A DNA stretch of 64,000 bases from Sphingobacterium sp. GVS05A (GTDB taxonomy: Bacteria; Bacteroidota; Bacteroidia; Sphingobacteriales; Sphingobacteriaceae). This document shows positions 28,844 to 37,275 of this stretch, in pieces. How positions within the stretch are numbered: position 1 is the stretch's first letter; every line of letters begins with the position of its first letter. The translations under genes and the position numbers were made by a program. The notes under the pieces are model-generated. The model made no database searches. It was not told where the DNA came from and saw nothing but the letters and a program-made list of their open reading frames with translations. The DNA is taken from the NCBI RefSeq assembly GCF_019969845.1, contig NZ_JAHXYR010000001.1, positions 434,001 through 498,000 of the forward strand, written 5' to 3'.

Positions 28844-28956
28844 TTTCCAATTTTGGTCGCTCCGTGTTGTTGCGATAAGTTAATGTGGAGCGGTTGTCGT
28901 GAGTAAACAGCAAACTTTGTTATAGAAAGATCTAATTTCATAGTGCTTGTGAGCAG

Positions 28957-29012
28957 ATACTATAAACAGAAAGGCTTCTTAATCCATTAAGAAGCCTTTC
29001 TGTTTATAGTAT
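28957..29012. terminator. Bidirectional terminator, 27-bp perfect stem
   Basis: 28957-28983 and 28986-29012 are exact reverse complements, with only CC between. It separates the convergent DeoR and aguA genes and is the longest perfect palindrome in the window. Confidence 0.9.
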
Positions 29013-29021
29013 AATTTATCT

Positions 29022-30098
29022 TTAGCTGAGTGCGGGCTCTTGCTGACTCAAGCAATGAAAACTACCCAGCCCCCAGATAATGTCTACGGAGTTAATTCCG
29101 ATAACTTTTCGTGTCGGAAAACATTCCTGAATAATATCCAATGCTCTTTGGTCATTAGCGTCATTGAAAACTGGAACAACGACAACATCATTTGCAATAT
29201 AAAAATTTGCGTATGATGCCGGAAGTCTGGTGTCCTCGTAGATCACTGGTGCCGGCATCGGTAGCTCGACGATATTAAGCGATTCTCCGTTTAATAATCT
29301 GAAGGAACGAAGTGTTTCAAGATTTTCCTGGAGGATGGCATAATTTTCATCTTCCGGATTTTCTTCGATAACAGTTAAAACGGTGTTTTCATTCACAAAA
29401 CGTGTGATGTCGTCAATATGGCCATCTGTGTCGTCTCCAATGATTCCGTCGCCTAGCCATAATACTTGATCTTGTCCATAGAATTCTTTGAGGTAAGTCT
29501 CAATCTGTTCTTTCGTATACTCAGGGTTTCGGTTTTCATTGAGCAAACATGCAGTTGTTGTCATCACAGTTCCGGCTCCGTTGAATTCGACAGAACCACC
29601 CTCCATAACGATATTCGGTGTGAACAAAGGAAGATTGAACTCTTTAGCTATTCGTGTAGGAACGACATCATCCAGATCGAAAGGTGGATACTTGCCACCC
29701 CAGGCATTATAGCCCCAGTCAACAACTGCTTTTGTGCCCGAATTTTGATTGATCAGGAAAGCGGGACCATGATCTCTACACCAAGCGTCATTGGTTGGAT
29801 TGAAATAAAATTCAATATTGCTTAAATCAGCGGTTACTTTTTTCAATTCTACGATGGCAAATGCCTTCATATCTTCGTCTGCAACATTAATTCTGACTTT
29901 CTGTCCAACAGCAACAGCTTTAATGAACTCGCAATAGGGCTGGTATATGGTGTCAATTTTTCCAGGCCAAGATTCCTCCTTATGAGGCCAGCTCAACCAC
30001 AACGCGTCTTGTTTTGCCCATTCTGCGGGAAACGAAAAGCCTTGTTTTTTTGGAGAGTTGTCAAAATATGCCTGTGTGAAAGTGTTTTCTTGTTCCAT
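29022..30098 (-). CDS. aguA: Agmatine deiminase
   Basis: Hydrolyses agmatine to N-carbamoylputrescine and ammonia. The 358-residue protein is of the peptidyl-arginine-deiminase-like fold. Motifs: PTNDAWCRDHGP near residues 106-117, GGSVEFNGAGT, GDDTDGHIDDITRF, and Cys349 in GLGSFHCLSQQEP, the catalytic nucleophile. It is paired with aguB upstream (80-base gap), giving a two-step route to putrescine. Confidence 0.94.
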   Translation of the reverse strand: MEQENTFTQAYFDNSPKKQGFSFPAEWAKQDALWLSWPHKEESWPGKIDTIYQPYCEFIKAVAVGQKVRINVADEDMKAFAIVELKKVTADLSNIEFYFNPTNDAWCRDHGPAFLINQNSGTKAVVDWGYNAWGGKYPPFDLDDVVPTRIAKEFNLPLFTPNIVMEGGSVEFNGAGTVMTTTACLLNENRNPEYTKEQIETYLKEFYGQDQVLWLGDGIIGDDTDGHIDDITRFVNENTVLTVIEENPEDENYAILQENLETLRSFRLLNGESLNIVELPMPAPVIYEDTRLPASYANFYIANDVVVVPVFNDANDQRALDIIQECFPTRKVIGINSVDIIWGLGSFHCLSQQEPALS

Positions 30099-30178
30099 GC
30101 TTTAAAATGTAAAAAGCCATTTTAATCTGTTCTTCTTTTGATGAATTACAAAATTAAAATGGCCAATATGATTTGATA

Positions 30179-31054
30179 TTAGTCTTCGTCAATAAAACGT
30201 TTGGTGATTGGAGAATATGTTTCAATTCTGCGATCCCTTAGGAATGGCCAGTGTTTTCTGAAATAATCAGATTCAGCTAGATCTAGTTCAACTACTTCAA
30301 TTTCTTCTTTATCATGAGAAGCGAGGTATAACAGTTTACCTTGTCCATTTGCAACAAAGCTACCGCCCCAGAATTTCATGGCGCCATCTTGCTCAAATCC
30401 GACACGGTTGACAGATACAACTGGTACACCATTCGCTACAGCATGAGAACGCTGAATGGTTTGCCAAGCATTGTATTGATCTTTGTTGGTCTCTTCGTTC
30501 TGATCTGTAGCCCAGCCAATCGCAGTTGGATAAAATAAAATTTCGGCACCCATTAATGCAGTGATCCTTGATGCTTCTGGATACCATTGGTCCCAACAGA
30601 TTAAGATACCTATTCTACCAAATTTTGTTTTGAAAACTTTATAACCTAGATCACCCGGTGTGAAATAGAATTTCTCATAAAATGCTGGATCATCTGGGAT
30701 GTGCATTTTACGGTATTTGCCTAAATAGGAGCCATCAGCATCTAATATGGCAGTCGTATTATGATAAAGACCTTCAGCTCTTTTTTCAAATAATGAAGCG
30801 ATAATAACGACTCCTGCTTCTTTCGCAACAGCAGATAGGGCATCAGTAGATGGGCCAGGGATAGATTCAGCTAGTGCGAAATTGTCATAATCTTCTACAT
30901 CGCAGAAATATAAAGAGGTAAAGAGTTCTTGCAGACACACAATTTGCGCACCTTTTGCAGCGGCTTCTTTTACTTTAGCGATTGCTTTTTCGAGATTCTC
31001 TTGTTTGTTTGCGGTACAGCTCATCTGTACAACTCCAACTTTTACTTTGCTCAT
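30179..31054 (-). CDS. aguB: N-carbamoylputrescine amidase
   Basis: Converts N-carbamoylputrescine to putrescine. A nitrilase-superfamily protein of 291 residues with the Glu-Lys-Cys catalytic set: Glu in LQELFTSLYF, Lys in YRKMHIPDDP and Cys in LICWDQWYPE. A GTG further upstream (31081) would extend it, but it overlaps the TTTG of the TATCTTTG promoter box (31088-31081), so the ATG at 31054 (MSKVKVGVVQ) is preferred. Confidence 0.93.
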   Translation of the reverse strand: MSKVKVGVVQMSCTANKQENLEKAIAKVKEAAAKGAQIVCLQELFTSLYFCDVEDYDNFALAESIPGPSTDALSAVAKEAGVVIIASLFEKRAEGLYHNTTAILDADGSYLGKYRKMHIPDDPAFYEKFYFTPGDLGYKVFKTKFGRIGILICWDQWYPEASRITALMGAEILFYPTAIGWATDQNEETNKDQYNAWQTIQRSHAVANGVPVVSVNRVGFEQDGAMKFWGGSFVANGQGKLLYLASHDKEEIEVVELDLAESDYFRKHWPFLRDRRIETYSPITKRFIDED

Positions 31055-31080
31055 TCCTTCATGCTTATTTAATTCGAGCA

Positions 31081-31088
31081 CAAAGATA
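31081..31088 (-). promoter_or_regulatory. Candidate -7 box of aguB (TATCTTTG)
   Basis: TATCTTTG on the minus strand, 26 bases before the ATG at 31054. It helps decide the start codon of aguB. Confidence 0.55.
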
Positions 31089-31134
31089 CTATTCTTAATT
31101 TAGATTTGATTGTTGAGAAAAACAAAAAGAGCTC

Positions 31135-32601
31135 TTAGAGCTCTTTTCGTAATCTTGCAACAGGTATGTTTAATGCTTCCCGGTATTTAGCTACCGTTCG
31201 GCGAGCAATATTGTAACCTTTTTCTTTGAGAATCTCGGTCAATTTCTCATCGGCAAGTGGTTTGCGCTTATTTTCTTTTGCAATGCACTCTTCAAGTATT
31301 TTCTTGACCTCTTTATTCGAAACTTCCTCCCCAGAGTCTGTTTGGATTGCCTCGGAGAAAAATGATTTTAATAGAAATGTCCCAAATTCTGTTTGTACAT
31401 ATTTAGAATTTGCCACACGGGAAACGGTTGAGATATCCATGTCGATCTTATCTGCGATATCCTTTAAGATCATGGGTTTCAATTTACGGTCATCTCCGGT
31501 AAGAAAATAATCGTATTGGTATTCCATGATGGCATTCATTGTCTTGAGCAGTGTCTGTTGGCGTTGTTTGATTGCGTCAATAAACCATTTTGCAGAATCG
31601 AGCTTTTGTTTGACAAACTGTACCGCTTCCTTCATTTTCTTGTCCTTTTGATCGGACTTTTCGTAATGTTCAAACATGTGCTGATAATCCCTGCTTATGC
31701 GGAGTTCTGGTGCATTACGTCCATTCAGAGTTAAATGCAGGATGCTATCATTGTTGCTGATATGAAAGTCTGGGATGATATGGAGTTGTTTTCCAGCTAC
31801 TGCCCCCGAGTCACCTGGTTTGGGGTTGAGCTTTAAGATTTCATTGACGACATTTTTCAAGTCCTCAGAAGATACGCCTAACGATTTCTCTAGTTTGTCA
31901 TAGTGCTTTTTAGTGAACTCGTCCAAATAATTGGAGACGACTTTAATAGCAAGTTTAATGGTTGGATTGTTCGTGTCTTTTTTTTGTAATTGTATCAAAA
32001 GACATTCTTGTAAATCTCTGGCACCAATTCCTGCAGGCTCAAAATCTTGAATCACTTTTAGCATTTCTAAAACTTCATGTTCTTCGGTCATTACATTTTG
32101 ACCGAAGGCCAGGTCATCTACCAGATTGATGATCGGACGTCGTAGGTAACCGTCGTCGTCAAGGCTTCCGATAATTTGTTGGCCGATTAAAAAGTGCTTG
32201 TCATCCAAAGCAAGGAGGTCTAATTGTTGTTGCAGTTGTTCATAGAATGAATGCTGAATGGCAACGGGCATTTCTTTTCTTTCATCGTCGTCATCACCGT
32301 AATCATATCCATTTCCATAATCTTTGTAGTCGTCTTCTTGTATATAGTCCTCCAAACTGAAATCATCTGAATCGAATCCTTCTTCGTTATCGAAGTTGTC
32401 ATCCGGATCTTTATCTGGATATTCTTCTATTGGATCGGTCATATTAGTCAAGCTACCATCTTCTAACGCGGGGTTTTCTTCTAATTCTTCTTTTATTCTG
32501 GCATCTAATGAAACTGTTGGTACCTGCAACAATTTAATAAATTGAATTTGTTGTGGAGACAGTTTTTGTAATAGCTTTTGTTGTAATGTCTGTTTTAACA
32601 T
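31135..32601 (-). CDS. rpoN: RNA polymerase sigma-54 factor
   Basis: The alternative sigma factor that recognises -24/-12 promoters and needs AAA+ activators. The 488-residue protein has the glutamine-rich N-terminal activator region (residues 1-45), an acidic region II (about 59-110, very rich in D/E), the core-binding and DNA-binding domains and the RpoN box ARRTVAKYRE at 466-475. It lies beside aguB on the same strand; no activator is in the window. Confidence 0.96.
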   Translation of the reverse strand: MLKQTLQQKLLQKLSPQQIQFIKLLQVPTVSLDARIKEELEENPALEDGSLTNMTDPIEEYPDKDPDDNFDNEEGFDSDDFSLEDYIQEDDYKDYGNGYDYGDDDDERKEMPVAIQHSFYEQLQQQLDLLALDDKHFLIGQQIIGSLDDDGYLRRPIINLVDDLAFGQNVMTEEHEVLEMLKVIQDFEPAGIGARDLQECLLIQLQKKDTNNPTIKLAIKVVSNYLDEFTKKHYDKLEKSLGVSSEDLKNVVNEILKLNPKPGDSGAVAGKQLHIIPDFHISNNDSILHLTLNGRNAPELRISRDYQHMFEHYEKSDQKDKKMKEAVQFVKQKLDSAKWFIDAIKQRQQTLLKTMNAIMEYQYDYFLTGDDRKLKPMILKDIADKIDMDISTVSRVANSKYVQTEFGTFLLKSFFSEAIQTDSGEEVSNKEVKKILEECIAKENKRKPLADEKLTEILKEKGYNIARRTVAKYREALNIPVARLRKEL

Positions 32602-32980
32602 GCTAATAGTTGACTAGTTTACATCTAAATTTAAACAAATATCATTATTATTTTAAAATAAAATAGATAATAAATCAAAAGTAGGTATAATATTTGCGGA
32701 ACCCAGCGACTAACTTATTGATCTAAACAACGTCCTTCTTCATTTTTTTTGTTGTTTTAATTCCATAAATTGGAAATAGCAAGTCTTGTACGGGGTGTTT
32801 TTGCCTATTGTGCCTGCTCAAATACATGCTGGTTTTTTATTGTTAAAAAATGTAAATAGTTGGTTAGGGACATTTATTTAGTTGTATATTTAGCCCCTGA
32901 AACAGATATAAACGCATATTGGGTGGGGGGTAAAACCTTTTGATGATTCAATATGTTGAATATAAGATAAATTTCCATTT
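32602..32980. other. Gene-free interval between divergent rpoN and PBP genes
   Basis: No gene larger than a few codons is seen. The best promoter-like pieces are AATATTTG near 32689-32696 and TATATTTA near 32884-32891, both rightward and imperfect. The first would give the PBP gene a leader of nearly 300 bases. No terminator or known riboswitch fold was recognised. Confidence 0.45.
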
Positions 32981-35368
32981 ATGTTTAGACGTATTAAGAA
33001 TCGGATTCTTCGTTATCTCGTTATTGCAATATATTTCGTTATAGTTTTGGTTTGTGCTATACAACTTAATTTTTTGTGGCTTTTTGGCTACTCGCCTACA
33101 AAAAAAGATATCATTATGCCAAGTGTCAATATTTCGACAGAGCTATATACTGCCGATAGTGTATTGATAGGACGATATTTTGACGAGGATAGAAATCCAA
33201 TCCCTTTTGACAGTATTCCTAAAACTGTTATCAATGCACTGATAGCAACTGAGGATGTGCGTTTCTATAAGCATAATGGTGTTGACTTTCTGGGGCTTGG
33301 TTCAGGAATTGTCTCAACATTAAAGGGAGATAAACGTGGCGCGAGTACGATAACGCAACAGCTTGCTAAGAATCTTTACCGTACCCGTTATAATAAGGCG
33401 GGGGGACTATTGACACGTTTGCCTGTTGCAGGCTTGGTCATTACCAAATTTAAAGAGTGGATGACCGCTTATAAGCTGGAGCAACGGTATACGAAGAACC
33501 AAATTTTAGAAATGTACCTCAATACAGTTTCTTTTAGTAATAATGCATATGGTATAGAAACCGCTGCAAAACGTTATTTTTCGAAAGGTGCAAATCAATT
33601 GAATCAAAATGAAGCGGCTGTATTGATTGGTATGTTAAAGGGAACGACCTTATATAATCCGATCAGAAATCCGGAAAAGGCATTTGACCGCAAAAATACG
33701 GTATTGAGCCAAATGTATAAGGGTGGCTTTCTGAAAAAAGAAGAGTATGATGCATTGGTTAAAGAGAAAATAATTTTGAATACCAATAATCAAGATGTGA
33801 ATGCTGGAGGGGATTCATACCTACGTACGGCAGTAGCTAAATGGTTGGAAAAATGGTCTGAAGAGAATAATTACGATATCTATACCGATGGGTTGAAGAT
33901 TTATACAACCATCAACTCCAAGCTTCAGAAGCACGCTGAAGAGGCTGTAGCAAAACAGATGACGGAATTACAACAACGTTTAAACAATACTTGGGATGGC
34001 CAGGAACCGTGGCGGGATCTTTCTGGAAAAGTGATCCCAAACTTTTTGGAGAATCTAGCTAAGAAAACACCTTATTATGCGTTTTTGAGTAAAAAATATG
34101 CCAATACTCCAGATAGTATCAATTTCTTTTTGAATAAGAAGAAAAAAATGGAAGTCTACAATTGGAAGGATAAGGGTAAGATTGAAAAGGACATGTCTAC
34201 GATGGACTCCCTGAAATATTATGCCATGATGTTGAATGCCGGGATGATGTCTATGGATCCTTATTCAGGTGAAATTAAAGCTTGGGTAGGTGGGATAGAT
34301 CATCAATATTTTAAATATGATCACGTGATGCAGGCGAAACGACAAGCGGGTTCAACATTTAAACCTTTTGTTTATCTGGCAGCCTTAGAGTCTGGGATGT
34401 CGCCTTGCGATAAGATTACGGATAAACCTGTTACAATAAAGATTGATAAGGGGGATTCTGTTGAAGTATGGGAACCTAAAAATGCGGATTGGAATTTTTC
34501 TTATCGGGAGATGTCTTTGCGCCATGCTATGGCTAGATCCATCAATTCGGTTACTGTTCAGTTGACGGATATGGTGACACCTGCAAAAGTAGTGGATGCT
34601 GCTCAACGTTGTGGTATTACAAGTAAGCTAAATCCTGTAGCCTCTGTTGGATTGGGGCCTAATGATGTTTCGGTATTTGAGATGGTCAACGGTTACTCGA
34701 CGATGATGAACCATGGTGAGCGGGTAACACCGATACTGGTTTCTAAAATTGAAGACCACGATGGAAATGTGATTGCTACTTTTCAGGCGGAACGCAAACA
34801 GGTGGTCGATAAGCAGGACGCTTGGTTAATGACCTACATGTTGAGAGGTGGGATGGAAGAGCCAAGAGGTACATCGCAGGGTTTGTGGGAGTGGGATCTT
34901 TTTGATAAAGAAAATGAAATTGGCGGGAAGACTGGAACTTCTTCGGAATATGTTGATGGTTGGTATATGGGTGTGACCAAGGATTTGGTCACTGGAATCT
35001 GGGTTGGTTGTGATGAAAGAAGTATACACTTCAAGAATTCGCATACCGGCGAAGGTTCACGGACGGCTTTGCCTATATTTGGTGTATTTTTAGAATCTGT
35101 TTATAAGGATAAGCAACTGGGCTATACGCAGGGCAAATTCCCTGAATCTACGGTTGAAATTACGAAATCCTATAAATGTGAGACACCGCGTTATAGTGAG
35201 CCGGAACCGGAACAAAGTGATTCAACAAATGTTGAGGAACAGACGGACGAGGGGTTTATTGGACCTGAAGAAGAGTCTACGGAGGGTGCTACCGAGCAAA
35301 ATAACAATGGTGGTAGTGTCGGTGAAAACACAGGGGCGTTGGAGAATACCTCATCAACCTCAATTTAG
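32981..35368 (+). CDS. Class A penicillin-binding protein (PBP1a-like)
   Basis: Polymerises and crosslinks peptidoglycan at the inner membrane. Of 795 residues, a transmembrane anchor spans about 11-33, the glycosyltransferase domain begins with the EDVRFYKHNG motif (91-100), and the transpeptidase domain has Ser458 in STFKPF (S-x-x-K), SRSIN (S-x-N) and KTGTS at 650-654. A C-terminal tail rich in E, N, G and T (about 740-795) is probably disordered. Confidence 0.95.
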   Translation: MFRRIKNRILRYLVIAIYFVIVLVCAIQLNFLWLFGYSPTKKDIIMPSVNISTELYTADSVLIGRYFDEDRNPIPFDSIPKTVINALIATEDVRFYKHNGVDFLGLGSGIVSTLKGDKRGASTITQQLAKNLYRTRYNKAGGLLTRLPVAGLVITKFKEWMTAYKLEQRYTKNQILEMYLNTVSFSNNAYGIETAAKRYFSKGANQLNQNEAAVLIGMLKGTTLYNPIRNPEKAFDRKNTVLSQMYKGGFLKKEEYDALVKEKIILNTNNQDVNAGGDSYLRTAVAKWLEKWSEENNYDIYTDGLKIYTTINSKLQKHAEEAVAKQMTELQQRLNNTWDGQEPWRDLSGKVIPNFLENLAKKTPYYAFLSKKYANTPDSINFFLNKKKKMEVYNWKDKGKIEKDMSTMDSLKYYAMMLNAGMMSMDPYSGEIKAWVGGIDHQYFKYDHVMQAKRQAGSTFKPFVYLAALESGMSPCDKITDKPVTIKIDKGDSVEVWEPKNADWNFSYREMSLRHAMARSINSVTVQLTDMVTPAKVVDAAQRCGITSKLNPVASVGLGPNDVSVFEMVNGYSTMMNHGERVTPILVSKIEDHDGNVIATFQAERKQVVDKQDAWLMTYMLRGGMEEPRGTSQGLWEWDLFDKENEIGGKTGTSSEYVDGWYMGVTKDLVTGIWVGCDERSIHFKNSHTGEGSRTALPIFGVFLESVYKDKQLGYTQGKFPESTVEITKSYKCETPRYSEPEPEQSDSTNVEEQTDEGFIGPEEESTEGATEQNNNGGSVGENTGALENTSSTSI

Positions 35369-35415
35369 TAAAAGCGTTTATCCTCTTTTGGATCTATAAC
35401 AGCATAACAAATAAC

Positions 35416-35450
35416 AAGCTGCCTAATGAAAATTGGGCGGCTTTTTTTTT
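35416..35450 (+). terminator. Intrinsic terminator after the PBP gene
   Basis: AAGCTGCC (35416-35423) pairs with GGCGGCTT (35436-35443) with one T-G pair, followed by a long T run. Confidence 0.8.
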
Positions 35451-35463
35451 CTATTATCTATTG

Positions 35464-35787
35464 TTAGGCCGCGTAATTGGTGTTTCCCTTTGGATAAGCA
35501 TGGTGCTGCTGCGGGTAGAGGTTATTCCAATTCGGATTATTCTTGCGAATAACTCGTTCTATTTGCATACGTGTGAAATTTTGCAATTCGTTCATTCTCT
35601 TTTTTGCACAGGCTAATTTTGAAAAAGCTTCAGAATAGATGATTCTGTTTAAATGCGGACCCTGTTGAAGAATAAAGCTATTGGCTTGTTGAAGCTCCAT
35701 TACAGTGCTAAACATATTGGATGTGAAGTCGATTTCGAAGTATCTTCTGTTGTTATCTGTTAATATATATACAATAAAATTGCTCAT
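35464..35787 (-). CDS. Degenerate GIY-YIG superfamily protein
   Basis: A 107-residue protein. The start FIVYILTDNN resembles the first strand of GIY-YIG nucleases (VYIL), and the end IRKNNPNWNNLYP matches the usual NP-x-W-x-D-L close, but the second motif is RYFEI rather than YxG, so catalytic residues look incomplete. It is divergent from the S24 regulator with only 102 bases between. It could be a non-nucleolytic family member. Function is unknown. Confidence 0.6.
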   Translation of the reverse strand: MSNFIVYILTDNNRRYFEIDFTSNMFSTVMELQQANSFILQQGPHLNRIIYSEAFSKLACAKKRMNELQNFTRMQIERVIRKNNPNWNNLYPQQHHAYPKGNTNYAA

Positions 35788-35819
35788 AATGCTAAATTAT
35801 TTGGATGTTTGAATTTTAT

Positions 35820-35859
35820 TTACTAATTTTATTGGCACAATATTACTAATAAATTTAGT
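35820..35859. promoter_or_regulatory. Candidate operator in the divergent GIY-YIG / S24 region
   Basis: TTACTAAT occurs twice (35820-35827 and 35843-35850), 23 bases apart, and the second copy is part of the near-palindrome ACTAATAAATTTAGT (35845-35859). The position between a divergent regulator and its neighbour suggests an autoregulatory site. No experiment supports it. Confidence 0.45.
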
Positions 35860-35889
35860 TTTTGCAAAATATTTTTTTGAAAAAATAAT

Positions 35890-36666
35890 ATGTCAAATAT
35901 TTCGTCCAACTTGAAATTCCTTCGAAAAGGAAAGAAAATTACACAGCAGCAATTTGCTGATATCATGGAGATTAAACGCGCTTCTGTAGGTGCTTATGAG
36001 GAAGATAGAGCGGAGCCTAAATATGAATTGCTAAAAAAAATTGCCGAGTTTTATGGGTTAACCATGGATGAATTGGCGAATGATGTGATTGATGAGAAGT
36101 GGAAGCCGGTACCTAAAAGCAATGCATCTAATCTCAGGGTATTGAGTGTGACTGTTGACGGCAATGACCGCGAAAACATTGAGCTCGTACCGGTTAAAGC
36201 AAGCGCGGGTTACCTGAATGGCTATGGTGATCCGGAGTATGTTGCTGAGCTTCCTAAGTTTTCATTACCCATGTTTGGACAGGGGACTTTTCGGGCTTTT
36301 GAAATTAAGGGTGATTCGATGTTGCCTTTACCTTCAGGGTCCATTATTGTGGCGGAATATGTCGAAAATTGGCACGATATAAAGCCGGGACATACCTATG
36401 TTGTTGTATCTCGGGAGGAGGGAGTTGTCTATAAGCGTATCGCATTTAAATTTAAAGAGGATAAAGGTTTAAAGCTTGTTTCTGATAATAAAACCTACGA
36501 ACCATACTGGGTTGAGACCCCTGATATTTTAGAGGTTTGGCGGGCGAAAGCTTTTATTAGTACTCAACTGCCGGAGCCGACTCCTGAGCCAACGATGGAA
36601 ACATTAACCAGTATGATGGCACAGATGCAAAAAACAATTAATGCAGTTGTTGATAATTCAAAATAA
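35890..36666 (+). CDS. XRE-type, LexA-like S24 transcriptional regulator
   Basis: A 258-residue fusion. An XRE helix-turn-helix (about 5-62, with TQQQFADIMEIKRASVGAYE) precedes an S24 LexA-like domain. The likely autocleavage bond is Ala106-Gly107 (KASAGYL); catalytic Ser143 (GDSM) and Lys182 (VYKRI) are both present, so it should be cleavable. The C-terminal tail is rich in P, T and M. Such regulators are typical of phage repressors and SOS-like switches, but no phage genes are near. Confidence 0.88.
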   Translation: MSNISSNLKFLRKGKKITQQQFADIMEIKRASVGAYEEDRAEPKYELLKKIAEFYGLTMDELANDVIDEKWKPVPKSNASNLRVLSVTVDGNDRENIELVPVKASAGYLNGYGDPEYVAELPKFSLPMFGQGTFRAFEIKGDSMLPLPSGSIIVAEYVENWHDIKPGHTYVVVSREEGVVYKRIAFKFKEDKGLKLVSDNKTYEPYWVETPDILEVWRAKAFISTQLPEPTPEPTMETLTSMMAQMQKTINAVVDNSK

Positions 36667-36697
36667 TAGAAAAAATACTTCCATTGCTGTTGGGGTA

Positions 36698-36729
36698 TTT
36701 GTTTTTTATTTTATAAAATACTATATTTG
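36698..36729 (+). promoter_or_regulatory. Promoter of the rimP-nusA-infB operon
   Basis: TTTG (36698-36701), a 20-base spacer and TATATTTG (36722-36729). A terminator hairpin begins only 13 bases after the -7 box. Confidence 0.65.
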
Positions 36730-36742
36730 CATATCTGAAAGG

Positions 36743-36770
36743 AAGGGGGCTCGTATTGCCCCCTTTTTTT
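36743..36770 (+). terminator. Terminator between the promoter and rimP
   Basis: AAGGGGGC (36743-36750) pairs with GCCCCCTT (36758-36765) around a 7-base loop, then a T run. It lies downstream of the promoter at 36698-36729, so it may attenuate rimP-nusA-infB, or simply end the S24 gene. Confidence 0.75.
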
Positions 36771-36805
36771 AATACAATTAATTTAGCATTCTAGGCAGTA
36801 GAACA

Positions 36806-37270
36806 ATGCAAGATGTAGAAAAAAGAGTCATTGAACTCATAGAGGAAAAAATAGCAGATCGCGAGGATTTGTTTATTGTTAGTGTAAAGATGCGTCCAAA
36901 TAAGATTTTGGAGATCCTCTTAGACGGGGATAACGGTGTTAATATTGATGATTGTGCGCAAGTGAGCCGCCATGTCGGTTTTCATTTGGAGGAGGAAAAT
37001 GTCGTTGATAACGCCTATCGTTTGGAGGTTTCGTCTCCAGGTATCGATTCAAATTTTGTTAATAATCGGCAATATCAAAAAAATATAGGCCGTACTGTAC
37101 AGGTCAAGTTGGATGATAATACAAAAATCGAAGGGACCTTATTGATGGTGGATGAGACAAAGATTAGCATTCTTCAAAAAGTAAAAGAAATAGGTAAAAA
37201 AGCGCAAGAGGTGGAAAAAGAACTTCCTTTTGATCAAATAAAAGCAACAAAAGTGGTAATTTCATTTTAA
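36806..37270 (+). CDS. rimP: Ribosome maturation factor RimP
   Basis: Acts in maturation of the 30S subunit. The 154-residue length is normal. Motifs DGDNGVNIDDCAQVSRHVG and YRLEVSSPGID are diagnostic. It starts the conserved rimP-nusA-infB order and the next gene begins 5 bases after its stop. Confidence 0.94.
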   Translation: MQDVEKRVIELIEEKIADREDLFIVSVKMRPNKILEILLDGDNGVNIDDCAQVSRHVGFHLEEENVVDNAYRLEVSSPGIDSNFVNNRQYQKNIGRTVQVKLDDNTKIEGTLLMVDETKISILQKVKEIGKKAQEVEKELPFDQIKATKVVISF

Positions 37271-37275
37271 AAATA

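Noticed and set aside
31055..31081. GTG start at 31081 for aguB, adding nine residues
   Set aside because: It overlaps the TTTG of the promoter box TATCTTTG, so the transcript cannot contain it.
35834..35840. Sigma-54 promoter (TGGCAC)
   Set aside because: The matching TTGC -12 element at the right distance is absent.
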